The notes under the pieces: model-generated | What the model saw: only the letters and a program-made list of their open reading frames with translations | The model's database searches: none | Told to the model about the DNA's origin: nothing | Assembly: GCA_016124575.1 (NCBI GenBank) | Contig: WGNM01000001.1 | Location: 1 to 64,000, forward strand | Origin: Cryomorphaceae bacterium | GTDB lineage: Bacteria; Bacteroidota; Bacteroidia; Flavobacteriales_D; Sanyastnellaceae | Length of the DNA: 64,000 nucleotides | Direction of reading: 5' to 3' | Shown: piece after piece, positions 16,699 through 25,952 of the stretch | Layout: the number at the start of each line of letters is the position of its first letter | How positions within the stretch are numbered: position 1 is the first letter of the stretch | Made by a program: the position numbers and the translations under genes

Positions 16699-16706
16699 CA
16701 AAAGTA
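16699..16706 (-). promoter_or_regulatory. -7 promoter box, leaderless start of recR
   Basis: TACTTTTG on the minus strand is a perfect TAnnTTTG match followed by CCGC and the ATG. It decides the recR start in favour of 16694. Confidence 0.65.
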
Positions 16707-16819
16707 AGAGAAAGGTGAGAGATAATCTGTTTTTATCATTTCTCGTGCATTCATCTAAGCTTTCCTCCCATAAACCAGCAAACCACAGAAAATAGCATCT
16801 TTGCACAAACTCGCGCTTC

Positions 16820-18325
16820 ATGTCTACAACTCTGATACTTGCCCTCATACTTGGCTATTTCGCCCTGCTGGTTATTATATCTCGATTTACTGCTGGTCAA
16901 GAAAGCAACGCCAATTTCTTCTTGGCTGGAAAAAGTGCCCCTTGGTTTCTCGTAGCGTTTGGTATGATTGGAGCAAGCTTGAGTGGCATAACCTTCATCA
17001 GCATCCCCGGCAAGGTGGGTAATCCTGGTGATCAATTCTCTTACATGCAGATTGTGATTGGGTACCTACTGGGATACCTTTTCATTGCTTATGTTTTGAT
17101 GCCTGTGTATTATCGACTGCAACTCACATCTATCTACTCATACCTGGATAAACGATTTGGAATTGCAGCTTACAAAACTGGGGCTTTTTACTTTTTACTC
17201 TCGCGTACCATCGGCGCATCAATCCGTTTGCTGCTGGTAGCCAATGTGTTACAAGCATTTCTCTTCAACGATCTAAATGTTCCTTTTGAAGCAACAGTGG
17301 CCATTTCTATCGGCTTGATTTGGGTTTATACCTATCGCGGGGGTATCAAGACAATCATATGGACAGACACGTTGCAGACGTTGTTTATGCTCGTGGCATT
17401 GGGTGTGACATTGCTGTTGCTCATTAATCAACTGGACTTCGGGCCTGAAAATCCACTTGTGTCGTCGATCGCAAACAGCGGTATGACGCGCTGGTTCTTC
17501 TTCGACAACGCACAAATGGGTCCGCACTATTTCTGGAAAGACTTCATCGGAGGCTTTTTTATATGCATCGGAATGACAGGTATGGACCAAGATATGATGC
17601 AGAAAAACCTGGCTTGCAAAAACATCCGCGAAGCGCAAATGAACATGATGAGCTTTGCTGGTGTCTTATTTGTTGTAAACCTTCTCTTCCTAATCCTCGG
17701 TGTGTTTCTATTTATGTATGCTGCAAAAATTGGTATCGAGGTGCCTGTAGACGACTTTGGTAAAACCCGTACCGACCTGCTTTTCCCTGAAATAGCCTTG
17801 CGTTCACCCATTGCAGGCTATGTTGGCGTTTTCTTCTTGATTGGATTGATAGCGGCAGCTTATTCGAGCGCTGACAGTGCATTGACATCGCTAACAACGA
17901 GTGTGTGTGTCGACATCCTCAACATCGAAAAACATGAAGAAAAGCGCCGTGTGCAAATGCGTAAAGTGGTTCACATCGCTATGTCGGCCTTGCTTTTCGT
18001 CGTCATCCTAATCCTCAACTACACCCTCGATTTAAGCGCCATCGACCAATTGATAACACTGGCTGGGTATACGTATGGACCGTTGATTGGGATGTTTGCT
18101 TTCGGACTATTTACCAAACACCGATTGAGTCATTTCGTTTTCCCTATCGTTGCGCTGTTGGCGCCAATCCTGACCTTTTACATCAACTTGGTATTTGGCA
18201 CGTTAAAGACTTTTACTTTCGGCGCTTCCCTCATCGCCTTAAACGGCGGATTGACTTTCGGAATGCTGTTATTGGCAAGCATCATCCCCTTCTTGAAAAA
18301 AACGCCACAAGCCACGCGCCTTTAA
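16820..18325 (+). CDS. sodium:solute symporter (SSS family)
   Basis: A 501-residue integral membrane protein with about 13 hydrophobic segments. SSS-family features include FFLAGKSAPWFLVAFGMIGA (first core helix region, typically followed by SGITFISIPG), the YLDKRFG line and the SADSALTSLTTSVCVDI helix that contributes sodium-coordinating Ser/Thr residues. It uses the sodium gradient to import an organic solute; the substrate is not predictable (sugars, sialic acid, amino acids or carboxylates in this family). It stands 84 bp ahead of the aspartate aminotransferase gene, which has its own promoter-like box. Confidence 0.93.
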   Translation: MSTTLILALILGYFALLVIISRFTAGQESNANFFLAGKSAPWFLVAFGMIGASLSGITFISIPGKVGNPGDQFSYMQIVIGYLLGYLFIAYVLMPVYYRLQLTSIYSYLDKRFGIAAYKTGAFYFLLSRTIGASIRLLLVANVLQAFLFNDLNVPFEATVAISIGLIWVYTYRGGIKTIIWTDTLQTLFMLVALGVTLLLLINQLDFGPENPLVSSIANSGMTRWFFFDNAQMGPHYFWKDFIGGFFICIGMTGMDQDMMQKNLACKNIREAQMNMMSFAGVLFVVNLLFLILGVFLFMYAAKIGIEVPVDDFGKTRTDLLFPEIALRSPIAGYVGVFFLIGLIAAAYSSADSALTSLTTSVCVDILNIEKHEEKRRVQMRKVVHIAMSALLFVVILILNYTLDLSAIDQLITLAGYTYGPLIGMFAFGLFTKHRLSHFVFPIVALLAPILTFYINLVFGTLKTFTFGASLIALNGGLTFGMLLLASIIPFLKKTPQATRL

Positions 18326-18384
18326 TCCACTGTCGCAGGTGGAAAAGACAGCCCCTAAACTGTCTAAATGCTGATTGAATGTAA

Positions 18385-18392
18385 TAGCTTTG
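18385..18392 (+). promoter_or_regulatory. -7 promoter box of the aspC-rfaE1-trkH-ubiE-aroA operon
   Basis: TAGCTTTG, a perfect TAnnTTTG match, ends 17 nt before the ATG at 18410 and marks a likely start for the five-gene run ending at 24543. No clear TTG at the -33 position. Confidence 0.5.
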
Positions 18393-18409
18393 TATTCTAG
18401 AATTGAAAT

Positions 18410-19624
18410 ATGTCTAACACCGATACCCTCACTCAAAGAGAATCTGCCCTTCTGACGCGACTTTCAGAATCAGCAACCTTGGCCATGGCCCGCATTTCAC
18501 GCGAGCTAAAAAGCAAAGGTTTTGACGTTATTTCTCTCAGCTTGGGAGAACCCGACTTCAACACGCCTGAATTCATCAAAGAAGCTGCGAAGAAAGCCAT
18601 CGACGATAACTTTTCGCACTATCCGCCTGTAAACGGGTATCAAGATGTGAGAGAGGCGATTGCCAAGAAGTTCAAGCGCGACAACAACCTTGATTACACG
18701 GCTGATCAGATTGTGATTTCAACTGGCGCGAAGCAATCAATTGCCAATGCCGTACTTGCGCTGGTTAGCGAAGGCGAAGAAGTAATTCTACCCGCTCCAT
18801 ATTGGGTTAGCTACAGCGAAATTGTGAAAATAGCAGGTGGTGTGCCGGTTGAGGTGCTCACGCCTATCGACACCGATTTTAAGCTTTCGCCGGCACAATT
18901 GGAAGCTGCCATCACGCCGAAAACGCGGATGTTGATTTACAGTTCACCATGCAATCCTACCGGCACTGTTTACCTCAAAGAAGAGCTAGAAGCACTCGCT
19001 GAGGTGCTAAGAAAATATCCGAACATCATTGTCATCAGCGATGAGATTTATGAGCTAATCAACTTTTCTGGAAAACATGCCAGCATGGCCGGACTAGAAG
19101 GAATGTACGATCGTACCATCACCATCAACGGGGTGTCGAAAGGATTCGCCATGACGGGATGGAGACTTGGATATCTGGGGGCGCCAAAATGGATGGCTGA
19201 TGCCTGTACGAAGATTCAAGGTCAGTTCACCAGTTCACCATGCTCTATCAGTCAAAAGGCTGCAAAAGCGGCTGTGGAAGCTGATCCTGCAGTTACTTTC
19301 GATATGAAAGCTGCTTTTCTGCGTCGACGCGATCAGGTGGTTGCAGACTTGAAAGAAGTGCCTGGATTAATTGTAAACGTGCCCGCTGGAGCTTTCTACA
19401 TATTCCCCGATGTTTCATCGTATTTCGGGAAAGCGTTTGATGGCAAAACCATTCAAAATGCTTCCGACCTTTGCAACTTCATTCTTGAACAAGAATTCGT
19501 TGCTCTCGTAACTGGCGAAGCCTTTGGAGATCCGAACTGTTTGCGCATATCTTACGCAGCAGCTGAAAGCGAATTAACAGAAGCCGTTTTGCGCATCAAA
19601 CGCGCTTTGGCAAAATTGAATTGA
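18410..19624 (+). CDS. aspC: aspartate aminotransferase, PLP-dependent class I
   Basis: A 404-residue class I/II aminotransferase. It has SLGEPDFNTPEFI near the N-terminus, the SSPCNPTG substrate loop (179-185) and ISDEIYE (Asp211, which pairs with the PLP pyridine nitrogen). The Schiff-base lysine is Lys244 in GVSKGFAMTGWRLGY, and RISYA carries the carboxylate-binding arginine region. Length and motifs fit the prokaryotic aspartate aminotransferase subgroup (aspartate + 2-oxoglutarate to oxaloacetate + glutamate); related subgroups with other amino-acid specificities cannot be excluded. It heads a tightly spaced operon and its stop overlaps the next reading frame. Confidence 0.9.
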   Translation: MSNTDTLTQRESALLTRLSESATLAMARISRELKSKGFDVISLSLGEPDFNTPEFIKEAAKKAIDDNFSHYPPVNGYQDVREAIAKKFKRDNNLDYTADQIVISTGAKQSIANAVLALVSEGEEVILPAPYWVSYSEIVKIAGGVPVEVLTPIDTDFKLSPAQLEAAITPKTRMLIYSSPCNPTGTVYLKEELEALAEVLRKYPNIIVISDEIYELINFSGKHASMAGLEGMYDRTITINGVSKGFAMTGWRLGYLGAPKWMADACTKIQGQFTSSPCSISQKAAKAAVEADPAVTFDMKAAFLRRRDQVVADLKEVPGLIVNVPAGAFYIFPDVSSYFGKAFDGKTIQNASDLCNFILEQEFVALVTGEAFGDPNCLRISYAAAESELTEAVLRIKRALAKLN

Positions 19625-20634
19625 TTGCAGTGCACGCTACAACAAAGGAAGTAACAGAACTCTTTAATGGCTTTAACAACCTGAAAGTCATGGTCGTTGG
19701 AGATGTTATGATCGACGCCTACTATTGGGGAAAAGTAGATCGCATTTCGCCAGAAGCACCCGTACCTGTTGTCCAAATCACGAACAGAGAAAACCGACTC
19801 GGCGGTGCGGCAAATGTGGCGTTGAACTTATATGCTTTGGGTGCCAAACCTTTTATTTGCTCGGTGATTGGTGACGATGAGAAAGGACAACTTTTCCAGG
19901 ATTTGATGGATGAGTTGATGTTCTCAAACAGCGGATTGATAAGCAGTACAACACGACTTACAACAGTAAAAACGCGCATCATAAGCGGTGCTCACCATTT
20001 ACTACGAGTTGATGAAGAAACAACCTCTCCGCTTACCACCGATGAAGAAGAGCGCATCATTGGCAACTGCGTGCGGCTTATGGAGGAAGAAAAAATCGAT
20101 GTCGTTGTCTTTGAAGACTACAACAAAGGCGTCTTAACCGAACGCGTCATTACCCGTGTCATTGCCGAAGCTAAAAAACGAAACATTCCAACTTCTGTTG
20201 ACCCTAAAAAAGATAACTTCCTATCTTTCAAAGGTGTAGACCTTTTCAAACCAAACTTAAAAGAGCTGCAAGAAGGGGTCAAGCAGGAGATCAACAAAAA
20301 AGATTTCGCCACCATCATCCACGCCGTTGGCGTGATGGAAGAAGCATTGCAAAACCGCATTTCGCTTGTTACCATGAGTGAAATGGGGGTGTATGTGAAA
20401 GAAGGCGAGTACAAGAAACACATTCACGCTCACCCGCGTGAAATACTCGATGTTTCAGGGGCAGGCGACACCGTAATCAGCGTTGCAGCTTTGCTGCTGG
20501 CTCAAAAAGCTTCTCCAGAACTGATTGCTTTGGTTTCGAATTTAGCCGGTGGACTTGTTTGCGAGAAGGTTGGGGTGGTGCCAGTTGATAAACAACAACT
20601 TTTGAACGAGGCATTAAAATACGCCCTAGCATGA
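19621..20634 (+). CDS. RfaE1-type D-glycero-beta-D-manno-heptose-7-phosphate kinase (PfkB family)
   Basis: A PfkB/ribokinase-family sugar kinase of about 337 residues. The opening NLKVMVVGDVMIDAYYWGKVDRISPEAPVPVV is diagnostic of RfaE/HldE kinase domains. SVDPKKDNFLSFKGVDLFKPN precedes the anion-hole motif DVSGAGDTVISV with the catalytic aspartate. No nucleotidyltransferase domain follows, so this is the separate-kinase form. It should phosphorylate heptose-7-phosphate for ADP-heptose in LPS core synthesis. No ATG precedes the conserved N-terminus: TTG at 19621 or GTG at 19630 must be used, and the TTG overlaps the aspC stop. Confidence 0.85.
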   Translation: MIAVHATTKEVTELFNGFNNLKVMVVGDVMIDAYYWGKVDRISPEAPVPVVQITNRENRLGGAANVALNLYALGAKPFICSVIGDDEKGQLFQDLMDELMFSNSGLISSTTRLTTVKTRIISGAHHLLRVDEETTSPLTTDEEERIIGNCVRLMEEEKIDVVVFEDYNKGVLTERVITRVIAEAKKRNIPTSVDPKKDNFLSFKGVDLFKPNLKELQEGVKQEINKKDFATIIHAVGVMEEALQNRISLVTMSEMGVYVKEGEYKKHIHAHPREILDVSGAGDTVISVAALLLAQKASPELIALVSNLAGGLVCEKVGVVPVDKQQLLNEALKYALA

Positions 20635-22460
20635 GTCTGCAAACGTTTCGGGAGCGGGCGAATCTATTTCTTTACGGACATAAAGAACAACTGCTTGGTA
20701 TCATCAAGTATGTGAACCTTATCGTTACTGCCGTTGCTGTTTTCACCCTTGTCTATTACTATGGTTATCAGCACAATGTAGAAGAAAAAATCATGCTTCT
20801 GAAAATTATAAAAGGCAGCTTCGCTTTTTATGTTGTCCATTACCTCATTCGCTTTATATACGATTGGCACCCAGCCCAATTCTTAAAATCCACATGGTTT
20901 GAGGGAACCATGATGCTGGTGCTAACGGTTGAGGCCATTGCATACAACTTGTTCGACGTTTTACTTCTTGAACAAATCTTTCAATCGCTTGGATTTACGG
21001 GCATAACAGACCTTTCTGCTGTCTTCATTCAATGTTATTTTCTGGCCATCATCCTCATTGGATTTGGAAAGAGTACGAACGCCATTCCCCGTTTTAAAAT
21101 CAACCCCGCACTGATTTTCATCCTCACCTTTTTGACTATTATTTTAATAGGTACAGGGTTGCTTATGTTGCCTGAAATGACCAACATTGAGGGCAGCTTG
21201 AACTTCATTGACGCTTTGTTTTCGAGTACCAGTGCCGCCTGCGTAACAGGATTGATGACGCTCAATACCCATGTGGATTTCACCTTTAAAGGACAAATGA
21301 TTCTGTTGATACTTATGAAGCTGGGCGGACTAAATATCATCGCTTTTGGATCTTTCCTTGCGCTTGCTGCTCGTTTTGGTATCGATGTAAAACAACATTC
21401 TGTAATTGAAGATTTTGTAAACAAAGAGTCGTCTCTTTCAGCAACAGGAATGTTCAAAAAGGTTATCATTTGGAGTTTGGGAATTGAAGTAGCTGGAACC
21501 CTTGGCATGTTTATTTTCTGGGATCAGGCCATTCCATTCGCCTCTGCGAGTGAGAAGTTCTTCTACTCCATATTCCACGCAGTATCTGCCTTCAACAACG
21601 CAGGAATATCTATTTTCGACGGTGGCTTGTACGGCGAAATCGTGCGCAACAATTACTATGTGCATTGGATCATCAACATCCTTGTTTTCTTAGGTGCTTT
21701 GGGAATGATGGCCGTTTTCGACCTGTTCGATCCGCAGAACCTTCGCAACCGCATGCTAAACCCTTGGAAACGCATTTCTTTCGGGACCAAAATTGCCCTT
21801 TATTACTCCATCGGCTTGATAGCTGCTGGCGCAGGATTGTACCTGATATTCGAAAACAATGGCACACTGAGCGGCTTGACGACGTTTGGGAAAGTAACAA
21901 CTGCTGTCTTTCAAAGTGTGAACACGCGTTCCAACGGTTTCAACTCTGTTGATTACGGCATGATCAGCCTGCCAACGACGTTCATTTTCATCATGCTCAT
22001 GTTTATCGGGGCATCGTCGAGCTCAACCGGTGGTGGTATAAAAACAAGTACGTTGGCGCTTCTATTTGCATCGGCTTTGGCTACGATACGCGGACATAAA
22101 AACACCGAGTTGTTTCGCAGAACAATTTCCTCTTCCCTACTCACCCGAGCGGTAACGGTCTTCTTGTTCTTCGTTGTTGTAAACGTAGTTGGTGTCGTTG
22201 TCCTCAGTATTACTGAACAGCAACTGCTTGTCGGCGAGCAGTTTACTGGCACTGACCTGTTGTTCGAAACGGTCTCGGCATTCGGGAATGTGGGACTAAG
22301 CACAGGCCTCACCCCCTACCTTAGTGAAGGTGGTAAAATCGCCATCGTTCTGTTCATGCTCATCGGAAGAGTTGGGGTGCTCACGGTGGTATTTGCCGTT
22401 AGCGGAAGAGAAGAAAAGAAAGTATATCGCTACCCTGAAGGACATACAATGATTGGTTAA
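20631..22460 (+). CDS. TrkH/KtrB-family potassium transporter subunit
   Basis: A 609-residue membrane protein. After an N-terminal extension with about four hydrophobic segments come the four pore modules of the TrkH/KtrB family. Selectivity-filter-like lines include SSTSAACVTGL, HAVSAFNNAGIS, VNTRSNGFNSVD and TVSAFGNVGLSTGL, and SSSSTGGGIKTS is also typical. It imports potassium (or sodium) coupled to a cytoplasmic TrkA/KtrA regulator that is not in this window. Its ATG overlaps the stop of the upstream kinase gene (ATGA). Confidence 0.92.
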   Translation: MSLQTFRERANLFLYGHKEQLLGIIKYVNLIVTAVAVFTLVYYYGYQHNVEEKIMLLKIIKGSFAFYVVHYLIRFIYDWHPAQFLKSTWFEGTMMLVLTVEAIAYNLFDVLLLEQIFQSLGFTGITDLSAVFIQCYFLAIILIGFGKSTNAIPRFKINPALIFILTFLTIILIGTGLLMLPEMTNIEGSLNFIDALFSSTSAACVTGLMTLNTHVDFTFKGQMILLILMKLGGLNIIAFGSFLALAARFGIDVKQHSVIEDFVNKESSLSATGMFKKVIIWSLGIEVAGTLGMFIFWDQAIPFASASEKFFYSIFHAVSAFNNAGISIFDGGLYGEIVRNNYYVHWIINILVFLGALGMMAVFDLFDPQNLRNRMLNPWKRISFGTKIALYYSIGLIAAGAGLYLIFENNGTLSGLTTFGKVTTAVFQSVNTRSNGFNSVDYGMISLPTTFIFIMLMFIGASSSSTGGGIKTSTLALLFASALATIRGHKNTELFRRTISSSLLTRAVTVFLFFVVVNVVGVVVLSITEQQLLVGEQFTGTDLLFETVSAFGNVGLSTGLTPYLSEGGKIAIVLFMLIGRVGVLTVVFAVSGREEKKVYRYPEGHTMIG

Positions 22461-22562
22461 ATGAACCTATCACGAAGTCAGCGGTTAGACAAAAAGAAAC
22501 TATTAAAATATATTTCGGCTCACACGCCGGATGTCAATGCAACCTCATGGGAACCAAGGTAA
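22461..22562 (+). CDS. possible small basic protein, 33 residues
   Basis: An ATG directly after the trkH stop opens a 33-codon frame (beginning MNLSRSQRLDKKKLLKYISA) that ends inside the first codons of ubiE. It is Lys/Arg-rich and occupies the only gap of the operon. It could be a translated leader or a chance frame; nothing beyond position and composition supports it. Confidence 0.25.
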   Translation: MNLSRSQRLDKKKLLKYISAHTPDVNATSWEPR

Positions 22563-23290
22563 CACCATATCAATCGGCCGATCAGCGTGCTAAGAAGGAA
22601 CAAGTAGCTGAGATGTTCGACAACATTGCGCACAGCTACGACCAACTCAACCACCTGCTGTCTTTTGGCATCGATATCTTATGGCGAAAGAAAGCCATCA
22701 AAATGATTCGTGGCTTAAAGCCTCAACGCTTGATGGATGTCGCCACCGGCACGGGAGACTTCGCCTTGGAAGCTGCGCGCATGGGTGTAGAGGCTGAAAT
22801 TATTGGGGTCGACATCTCAAATGGTATGCTCGAAATTGGTCGAGAAAAGGTGCGCAAACGCGGACTAGAAAAAAAGATCGAATTGAAATATGGCGATTCC
22901 GAAAACTTACCTTTTGACAATGATTATTTCGATGTGTATACCGCTGCCTTCGGTGTGCGTAATTTCGAAAACCTTGAGAATGGTTTGACCGATATGCTGC
23001 GCGTTTTACGACCAGGCGGCACCGGTTTGATTCTCGAATTTTCGAAGCCAACATCCTTCCCTTTCAAGCAACTGTTCTGGTTTTATTTCCGTGTGATTTT
23101 ACCTACTGTGGGTAAACTGGTATCGAAAGACAACCGGGCGTACACCTACCTGCCTGAGTCGGTAAAAGCTTTTCCACAAGGAGATGAATTCCTTGATATC
23201 ATGCGCAAATGCGGATATCATAATTGCAAGAGACGTCCGCTTACCGGCGGCATCGCTACTATTTACACTGGAGAAAAAACCAAGGCATGA
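22547..23290 (+). CDS. ubiE: demethylmenaquinone methyltransferase (UbiE/MenG)
   Basis: A 247-residue SAM-dependent methyltransferase of the UbiE/COQ5 family. It has MFDNIAHSYDQLNHLLSFGID (family signature), SAM motif I LMDVATGTGDFALEA, GVDISNGMLEIGREKV, the DSENLPFDNDYFD line and the FGVRNFENLENGL motif typical of UbiE. In Bacteroidota, which use menaquinone, it performs the last methylation in menaquinone synthesis. It lies 86 bp after trkH; aroA overlaps its stop codon (ATGA). Confidence 0.95.
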   Translation: MGTKVTPYQSADQRAKKEQVAEMFDNIAHSYDQLNHLLSFGIDILWRKKAIKMIRGLKPQRLMDVATGTGDFALEAARMGVEAEIIGVDISNGMLEIGREKVRKRGLEKKIELKYGDSENLPFDNDYFDVYTAAFGVRNFENLENGLTDMLRVLRPGGTGLILEFSKPTSFPFKQLFWFYFRVILPTVGKLVSKDNRAYTYLPESVKAFPQGDEFLDIMRKCGYHNCKRRPLTGGIATIYTGEKTKA

Positions 23291-24543
23291 GACTCGTAGT
23301 GCGTCCATCACTTTTAGACGGACAAATCGCGGCTCCGAAGTCTAAGAGTTTGATGCAGCGCTTTATTGCCGCTGCTACCCTCGCAAATGGCACTACCATC
23401 ATCCGAGAGCCTGCGGAAAACGATGATAGTTTGCACGGTATTTTCTGCGCTCGTGCATTGGGTGCAGAAGTAGATTTCGATAACGACAACCTCCACCTCA
23501 CAGGAAATCTTCGCTGGCCAGAAGCCCCACTGAATGTCGGCGAATCAGGACTGGGAATGCGTTTGTACATACCCATTGCCAGTCTATTCGACAAAGGCGT
23601 TAAAGTAATTGGTGAAGGTAGTTTGCGGACACGTCCGATCGATGCTTTCGAAGAAATATTGCCTGCTTTGGGGGTAAACTTCCGCAGTCGCGGTGGCCGA
23701 TTGCCCGTTACGGTGCAAGGTCCACTGCTGGGCGGAGAAGCTACCATAGACGGCAGCGTTTCTTCACAGTTTTTATCGGGCCTATTGATGGCATTGCCTT
23801 TAGCAAAACACGAATCTACAATCCATGTCGACAATCTGAAGAGCATACCTTATGTAGACATGACCCTTGAAGTCTTGCGATCATTTGGAATCTTCATACA
23901 ACACCAAGATTACAAAGTCTTTAACATCCGCGGCAATCAAAAATACTCGCCTGCAGATGTCACCGTTGAAGGCGATTGGAGCGGCGGAGCAGCCTTGTTG
24001 GTAGCAGGAGCTATAGCTTCGAAGACGGGAATAAAAGTTGCGGGATTAAGAGGCGAATACACCCAAGCAGACAAAGCCGTAACGGGAGCATTGCTTTTTG
24101 CTGGAGCCAAGCTCATGCAGCACCCCGATGGTTTGCAGGTAACTGCTGGCAAGCTGCGCGGCTTTTCTTTCGATGCTACCGATTGTCCGGATCTGTTCCC
24201 CGTTTTAGCAGCCCTTGCCACGGCTGGTGACCGACCAACTACCCTGACAGGCATACACCGACTCACTCACAAAGAAAGCAATCGGGCCATCACCATCCGC
24301 GATGAATTCGCGAAAGCCGGAATAAAAGTAGAATTGATAGATGACAACATGATCATCCATCCCGGTGTGCCGCAAAATGCTGTATTAGATAGTCACCACG
24401 ACCACCGAATTGCCATGGCTGCTGCGTTGCTGGGATTGCGAGGTGGACCTATAGCCATTGAAAATGCAGAGGCCATAGCCAAGTCGTACCCTACTTTTTT
24501 CGACGATTTAGAATTGCTCGGAGCAGATATCCGAAAGAAGTAA
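23287..24543 (+). CDS. aroA: 3-phosphoshikimate 1-carboxyvinyltransferase (EPSP synthase)
   Basis: EPSP synthase (shikimate-3-phosphate + PEP to EPSP) of 418 residues from the ATG at 23287. The N-terminal substrate lysine motif is IAAPKSKSLMQRFIAAATLANG, followed by GESGLGMRLYIPIA (the NxGT/xxR region) and DGSVSSQFLSGLLMALP. The C-terminal DHRIAMAAALLGLR motif carries binding residues. Alternative upstream codons would lie inside ubiE and are unlikely. The protein is shorter than the 427-residue E. coli enzyme and LGESGLGMR differs from the canonical LGNAGTA(M)R, as in other Bacteroidota homologues. Last gene of the operon; it ends 9 bp before an opposing gene. Confidence 0.92.
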   Translation: MRLVVRPSLLDGQIAAPKSKSLMQRFIAAATLANGTTIIREPAENDDSLHGIFCARALGAEVDFDNDNLHLTGNLRWPEAPLNVGESGLGMRLYIPIASLFDKGVKVIGEGSLRTRPIDAFEEILPALGVNFRSRGGRLPVTVQGPLLGGEATIDGSVSSQFLSGLLMALPLAKHESTIHVDNLKSIPYVDMTLEVLRSFGIFIQHQDYKVFNIRGNQKYSPADVTVEGDWSGGAALLVAGAIASKTGIKVAGLRGEYTQADKAVTGALLFAGAKLMQHPDGLQVTAGKLRGFSFDATDCPDLFPVLAALATAGDRPTTLTGIHRLTHKESNRAITIRDEFAKAGIKVELIDDNMIIHPGVPQNAVLDSHHDHRIAMAAALLGLRGGPIAIENAEAIAKSYPTFFDDLELLGADIRKK

Positions 24544-24551
24544 ACGCTGTT

Positions 24552-25829
24552 TTAGCGCCCCAAGAGATAATCGATCATGTTCAAAGTGATCTTCTTAATC
24601 TTGTCGCCATCTTTACCACCTACCCCTGCTTTAGCGCACCAATCGGTACTTCCTACGTTGATGATGGTGCCTGAAGTTGAATCTTTCTGCATAATGACCC
24701 AAGCCATGTTCGAATGCGGCTTCCGTGAAATCAAATCGTAACCAATGAGCTCATAACGATAAAAGCCACAAACATTGTCGAGCGTAACTGTTGAGGAGTC
24801 GGAAGAAAACAAAAGTGGAGCACCATCGCATTCTTTAGACGGTAAACGCAAAATCTCACCCTGCTCAATATCCACACCACCAAAAATATAATCGGGTGCA
24901 TTGACAATCTTATAACCATCCCAACCCTTATCATCATTGAGGCCATACCCGCCATATTCAAAGTCAGCCCCTATAGATTCAATGATTGAGTAATGCAGAG
25001 AAGTATCCCTCCACATCACAGTGCGCTCCAGTTCGTTGGAGATTGTATCGTTATCAAAATACTTGTAGCAAATAAGATCACCTCCAGCATTGTACCTCAC
25101 TTGCCACCACATGCTATTCCCACTCAAAACAAGCGCATTTCCGCCCTGATCAACAAATGAATCGAAGTGAACACGTGCTTTCCGCGACCAATACTCCGAA
25201 TGTCCGCATATCACTAATAAGCTGCAATCACCAAAAGAATCGTAATCATCTAGATCGCGATCGCAAATAAACTTCACATCGATGCCTTCCACACCTTCAA
25301 ACCATTGCATGACATGGGTGCTATGCCATGGCAGTCCAATGGGCCGTTGGAAACTCACCTGATTGGATGCCTTCACTGTTCCATCTTTGATTGGGTACAA
25401 AGACTTCCCTCCTGCTTCGTTGTAGGCATTGATTGTGTTTGATGCATAAACAACAACAATTTCTTTTCGCTGTTTCGATTTTACCACGAACGGAATCTTG
25501 CCATCTAACAGATAAATGCCGCTGCGCAGATCCGGAACTACAATGCTCGTGGTAGGTTTGTAACCAAACCCCGTGGCGTAACCATCGGCTGGTATTTCTG
25601 CTTGAGCAAACAGTTTTATCTGATATTCCTCGATTTGGTTCCCAGATATATCAGAAAGGGATAAACTATAATCCTGCTCCTCTGCTCTACCATTTAAGAA
25701 CACGACCATAGAGTCTCCTGGGAAATATGACGTGGCATCAACGTAGCCGTCAATTAGTTTCTCGCTGCAACTGAAAAGAAACAAAACCAAAAAACATATA
25801 GGAACTGTAACTCTAGAAAACTGCATCAT
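24552..25829 (-). CDS. lipoprotein with N,N-dimethylformamidase beta-subunit-like domain
   Basis: A 425-residue lipoprotein (signal peptide ending LFSC, lipid-acceptor Cys21). It has an N-terminal Ig-like region (SYFPGDSMVVFLNGRAEEQD) and then a domain resembling the C-terminal part of the N,N-dimethylformamidase large subunit: VVYASNTINAYNEAGGKSLY, VSFQRPIGLPW, and LLVICGHSEYWSRKAR with a glutamine-amidotransferase-like fold. The family also includes glycan-associated proteins of unknown activity, so amidase function is not claimed. Met3 is a second possible start. A perfect -7 box and a 15-bp palindrome lie upstream, suggesting regulation. Confidence 0.72.
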   Translation of the reverse strand: MMQFSRVTVPICFLVLFLFSCSEKLIDGYVDATSYFPGDSMVVFLNGRAEEQDYSLSLSDISGNQIEEYQIKLFAQAEIPADGYATGFGYKPTTSIVVPDLRSGIYLLDGKIPFVVKSKQRKEIVVVYASNTINAYNEAGGKSLYPIKDGTVKASNQVSFQRPIGLPWHSTHVMQWFEGVEGIDVKFICDRDLDDYDSFGDCSLLVICGHSEYWSRKARVHFDSFVDQGGNALVLSGNSMWWQVRYNAGGDLICYKYFDNDTISNELERTVMWRDTSLHYSIIESIGADFEYGGYGLNDDKGWDGYKIVNAPDYIFGGVDIEQGEILRLPSKECDGAPLLFSSDSSTVTLDNVCGFYRYELIGYDLISRKPHSNMAWVIMQKDSTSGTIINVGSTDWCAKAGVGGKDGDKIKKITLNMIDYLLGR

Positions 25830-25839
25830 TTGATTCCTT

Positions 25840-25847
25840 CAAATTTA
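25840..25847 (-). promoter_or_regulatory. -7 promoter box of the dimethylformamidase-like lipoprotein gene
   Basis: TAAATTTG on the minus strand, a perfect TAnnTTTG match ending 10 nt before the ATG at 25829. The palindrome at 25850-25864 begins 2 bp upstream of it. Confidence 0.55.
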
Positions 25848-25849
25848 AT

Positions 25850-25864
25850 ACTCTAAATTAGAGT
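25850..25864. promoter_or_regulatory. 15-bp palindrome, candidate operator
   Basis: ACTCTAA-A-TTAGAGT is a perfect 7+1+7 inverted repeat. It sits immediately upstream of the minus-strand -7 box, where a bound regulator would block polymerase. No regulator gene is adjacent. Confidence 0.4.
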
Positions 25865-25927
25865 TTTAATCTTCATCGACCTTTAAAACCCTCACTTGTA
25901 TTGAACAAGAAATTTTTGTTTTTTCTG

Positions 25928-25935
25928 TAAATTTG
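25928..25935 (+). promoter_or_regulatory. -7 promoter box of the putative antitoxin gene
   Basis: TAAATTTG, a perfect TAnnTTTG match 17 nt before the ATG at 25953. A TTG at 25901 gives a slightly long 24-nt spacer. Confidence 0.45.
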
Positions 25936-25952
25936 ACTATCTTAAACATATC

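Noticed and set aside
18345-18372. Terminator after the sodium symporter (GACAG...CTGTC)
   Set aside because: Only a 5-bp stem without a T run; too weak to call.
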